In this document: piece after piece, positions 61,899-63,547 of the stretch
Position numbering within the stretch: position 1 is the first letter of the stretch
Layout of the letters: each line of letters starts with the position of its first letter
DNA from: Mycobacterium sp. 1274756.6
GTDB lineage: Bacteria; Actinomycetota; Actinomycetes; Mycobacteriales; Mycobacteriaceae
Length of the DNA stretch: 63,547 bases
Reading direction: 5' to 3'
NCBI RefSeq assembly: GCF_001668625.1
Contig: NZ_LZLJ01000079.1
Location: forward strand, 1 to 63,547
Notes under the pieces: model-generated
What the model was told of the DNA's origin: nothing
The model's database searches: none
What the model saw: only the letters and a program-made list of their open reading frames with translations
Made by a program: the position numbers and the translations under genes

Positions 61899-62057
61899 TC
61901 AGTGCGGCTCGTTGTCGCCGCGGCCGAGCCGGGCGAGGAAATCCGGGTCGTCGTCTGGGCCGATGACCCGGGTCTTGGGCCGGTGCTGGGCCTGGGTCGC
62001 CCGCCAGCCAAGGTAAACCAGCGTCCCCAACGCCAGAATGAGGAGCAGGTAGATCAC
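61899..62057 (-). CDS. small single-pass membrane protein (52 aa, Rv0530A-like)
   Basis: A 52-residue frame from GTG 62057 to TGA 61899. It starts VIYLLLILALGTLVYLGWRA, a transmembrane helix, and continues as a charged cytoplasmic tail ending DDDPDFLARLGRGDNEPH. AGGAGG lies six bases before the start, one of the strongest ribosome binding sites in the window. It is divergent from the DUF4229 gene. The function is unknown. Confidence 0.8.
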   Translation of the reverse strand: MIYLLLILALGTLVYLGWRATQAQHRPKTRVIGPDDDPDFLARLGRGDNEPH

Positions 62058-62091
62058 GGAACACCTCCTGGGTCCGAATATACCTGCGACG

Positions 62092-62097
62092 TAGGCT
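62092..62097 (+). promoter_or_regulatory. -10 box (TAGGCT) of leaderless DUF4229 transcript
   Basis: TAGGCT lies six bases before GTG 62104, the leaderless spacing. The box is identical to the one before galE2. Confidence 0.45.
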
Positions 62098-62103
62098 GCA
62101 GCT

Positions 62104-62427
62104 GTGAGTGAACGTCAGCAATCCGGTCTGCGAGCGGTTTTCGACATCTTCGTGTATTCCCTGTTGCGGCTGGGTCTGGTCGCGGTGCTCACCGCGGTCA
62201 TCTACGGGGTGGCGCGCCTGCTCGGCGTCGACGACCTGCCGCTGGTGGTGGCGTTGGGCTTCGCGTTCATCGTCGGCCTGCCGCTGGGGATCTGGCTGTT
62301 CGCGCCGCAGCGGCGCCGCGCCACCGCGGATCTGGCCGCGGCGGGGGAGCGTCGCCGCCGCGACCGGGAGCAGTTGCACGCCCGGCTGCGCGGCGAGGAA
62401 CCCGACGACCAGAAGCCCGCGGACTGA
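62104..62427 (+). CDS. DUF4229 membrane protein (Rv0531-like)
   Basis: A 107-residue protein with two transmembrane helices (about residues 14-36 and 43-65) and a basic helical tail ending in EEPDDQKPAD. This is the actinobacterial DUF4229 family. In M. tuberculosis PE_PGRS6 and fabH lie between this gene and menA; here menA follows in convergent orientation after 19 bases. Confidence 0.87.
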   Translation: MSERQQSGLRAVFDIFVYSLLRLGLVAVLTAVIYGVARLLGVDDLPLVVALGFAFIVGLPLGIWLFAPQRRRATADLAAAGERRRRDREQLHARLRGEEPDDQKPAD

Positions 62428-62446
62428 GCCGCGGGCGCCGCGCCGA

Positions 62447-63319
62447 TCAGCCCGCCAGCGCCAGCGCGGCGGCGACGGCGCTCGCCCACACCAGCAGCGC
62501 CAGCCCGGTGTCGCGCAGCACCGGGATCAGCGCCGCGCCGTGCCGGCCGCCGCGCACCGGGCCGGCGGCGCGCAGCGCCAGCGGCGCGGCCAGGAACCCG
62601 GCCGCACACCACGGGGTCGCCGCCGTCAGCGCCAGCGTGAGCAGCCCGGCCGCCACCAGCAGGCCCTGGAACAACCCGCGGGTGCGGCGGTCACCGAGGC
62701 GCACCGCGAGGGTGATCTTCCCGGCGGCGGCATCGGTGGGGATGTCGCGCAGATTGTTGGCGACCAGCACCGCCGACGACAACGCCCCGACCGCCACCGC
62801 GGCCAGGACGCCCACCCAGTCGATGCGCAGCGCCTGGGTGTACTGGGTGCCCAACACTGCCACCAGACCGAAGAACACGAACACCGCGATCTCGCCGAGC
62901 CCGGCATAGCCGTAGGGCCGGCTGCCGCCGGTGTAGAGCCACGCCCCGGCGATGCACACCGCGCCGACCGCGATCAGCCACGGCGCGCTCAGCAGCGCCA
63001 ACGCCAGCCCGGCAACCCCGCCCAGCAGCAGACACCCGACCGCGACCGCCCGAACCGCCTGCGGCGCCGCCAGTTTCGCGCCGACCAGACGCACCGGGCC
63101 GGTGCGGTCGTCGTCGGTGCCGCGGATGCCGTCGGAGTAGTCGTTGGCGTAGTTCACCCCGACGATCAGCGCCACCGCCACCAGCAGCGCCAGCCCGGCG
63201 CGAAGCGGGTCGGCCGCATCGAGCCGGGCCGCGGCTCCGGTGCCGGCGATCACCGGGGCGACGGCGTTGGGCAGGGTGCGGGGCCGGGCACCGGCGATCC
63301 ACTGGGCGAGACTGGCCAC
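62447..63319 (-). CDS. menA: 1,4-dihydroxy-2-naphthoate polyprenyltransferase MenA
   Basis: Integral membrane UbiA-family enzyme that prenylates 1,4-dihydroxy-2-naphthoate in menaquinone synthesis. The first Asp-rich site [17 protein letters not shown] and the second site [14 protein letters not shown] are intact. Length is 290 residues from GTG 63319 ([18 protein letters not shown]), matching the family start; an in-frame ATG lies just upstream. Its first 77 bases recur inverted at the window end, so the upstream sequence may not be native. Confidence 0.93.
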   Translation of the reverse strand: MASLAQWIAGARPRTLPNAVAPVIAGTGAAARLDAADPLRAGLALLVAVALIVGVNYANDYSDGIRGTDDDRTGPVRLVGAKLAAPQAVRAVAVGCLLLGGVAGLALALLSAPWLIAVGAVCIAGAWLYTGGSRPYGYAGLGEIAVFVFFGLVAVLGTQYTQALRIDWVGVLAAVAVGALSSAVLVANNLRDIPTDAAAGKITLAVRLGDRRTRGLFQGLLVAAGLLTLALTAATPWCAAGFLAAPLALRAAGPVRGGRHGAALIPVLRDTGLALLVWASAVAAALALAG

Positions 63320-63320
63320 C
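63244..63320. repeat. 77-bp perfect inverted repeat of the menA 5' end (left arm)
   Basis: 63244-63320 is the exact reverse complement of 63471-63547, and the right arm is cut by the window end, so the repeat may be longer. The arms enclose 150 bases. The repeat is the first 26 codons of menA. Perfect identity points to a very recent inverted duplication or a fold-back assembly/library artefact. Confidence 0.9.
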
Positions 63321-63446
63321 ATGACCGTCGCCGCCATCGAGGGCGCGGTGGTGCTGTGCCGCAGCCAGCGCTCCACCGGCCCGCTCGACGACGTGGTCGC
63401 CGAACTCGACGTGCTGCTGTCCACCGCGGTGCCCGCCCGGTCCTGA
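63321..63446 (+). pseudogene. C-terminal fragment of a TetR-family regulator
   Basis: The 41 codons before TGA 63444-63446 read [17 protein letters not shown] and [14 protein letters not shown], the usual end of a TetR ligand domain. No TetR N-terminus is present to the left: the frame runs straight into antisense menA at 63320/63321. It is therefore a fragment joined at an abnormal junction. Confidence 0.5.
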
Positions 63447-63471
63447 CCGGCGGCCATGACAGGATCGTGCG

Positions 63472-63547
63472 GTGGCCAGTCTCGCCCAGTGGATCGCCGG
63501 TGCCCGGCCCCGCACCCTGCCCAACGCCGTCGCCCCGGTGATCGCCG
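63472..63547 (+). CDS. second copy of menA 5' end on the plus strand, cut by window edge
   Basis: From GTG 63472 the frame reads [18 protein letters not shown]..., identical at base level to the start of the minus-strand menA. CAGGAT, close to a -10 box, lies six bases before the GTG, so this copy may carry the native menA promoter flank. Whether a complete second gene follows cannot be seen. Confidence 0.55.
   Translation, partial: MASLAQWIAGARPRTLPNAVAPVIA

Noticed and set aside
1..63547. CRISPR array, tRNA, rRNA, insertion sequence
   Set aside because: No regularly spaced repeats, no cloverleaf or rRNA-like stretch and no transposase or integrase reading frame were recognised by eye; short or diverged RNA genes could be missed without a covariance search.

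Overview
The window is high-GC actinobacterial DNA, and the gene content and order identify it as a mycobacterium (Mycobacterium in the broad sense). It carries mshA (mycothiol), senX3-regX3, a complete Mce/YrbE operon, a PPE protein, the 33-residue ribosomal protein bS22, hemA-hemC-hemD-hemB and a ResB/CcsB cytochrome c maturation set. The backbone follows the M. tuberculosis Rv0484c-Rv0534c order as I remember it. Cyclopropane synthase cmaA2, mmpS2-mmpL2, fabH and the PE_PGRS gene expected in that order are absent.

Layout. 1-6.7 kb: SDR oxidoreductase (cut by the window edge), a cysteine-rich leaderless leader peptide, a ROK regulator, mshA, a YbjN-type protein, gpm1, senX3-regX3. 6.8-30.5 kb: an accessory block inserted between regX3 and the Rv0495c homologue. 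It holds an 11-gene mce operon (two permeases, six MCE proteins, two Mce-associated proteins, one MPT64-like protein), three TetR regulators, an ABC1/UbiB-type kinase, two Baeyer-Villiger-type flavin monooxygenases, three short-chain dehydrogenases, and three paralogues of the predicted metal-dependent hydrolase family (COG3687/PF10118 type), one at the left end and two at the right. 30.5-41 kb: conserved housekeeping genes (ppx, proC, BldC-like protein, bS22, galE2, acyltransferase, dehydratase, serB1, glutaredoxin-like). 41-47 kb: haem synthesis. 47-54 kb: copper-type P-ATPase behind a palindromic operator, an exported Asn/Pro-rich protein, an esterase, an MpaB-type oxygenase with a TetR, a PPE-SHOCT protein and two F420/deazaflavin-type proteins. 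54-63.5 kb: hemL, the thiol/cytochrome c maturation operon, a MinD/ParA-like ATPase, small membrane proteins and menA.

How the accessory block may work (inference). The Mce/YrbE system would import a lipid or sterol-like substrate; diiron-like oxygenases, SDRs and Baeyer-Villiger monooxygenases would oxidise it. Four promoters of the block (first hydrolase paralogue, mce operon, TetR/ABC1 pair, monooxygenase/SDR pair) each carry the same 13-bp element GACTGAYNTRTCA, which suggests one TetR-type regulon. The metal-dependent hydrolase paralogues keep an E...ExxH...E...ExxH pattern typical of ferritin-like diiron proteins.

Two structural anomalies matter. At 23322-23454 a 115-bp segment between 9-bp inverted repeats is flipped. 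It separates a monooxygenase from its own start codon and FAD-binding motif; flipping it back on paper restores both flanking genes and an ATGA stop-start overlap. At the right edge the 5' end of menA occurs again as a 77-bp perfect inverted repeat next to a TetR C-terminal fragment. Either could be real DNA inversion or an assembly/library artefact. Many genes show a TANNNT box 6-8 bases before their start codon, the layout of leaderless mycobacterial transcripts. I saw no rRNA, tRNA, CRISPR array, transposase or integrase.
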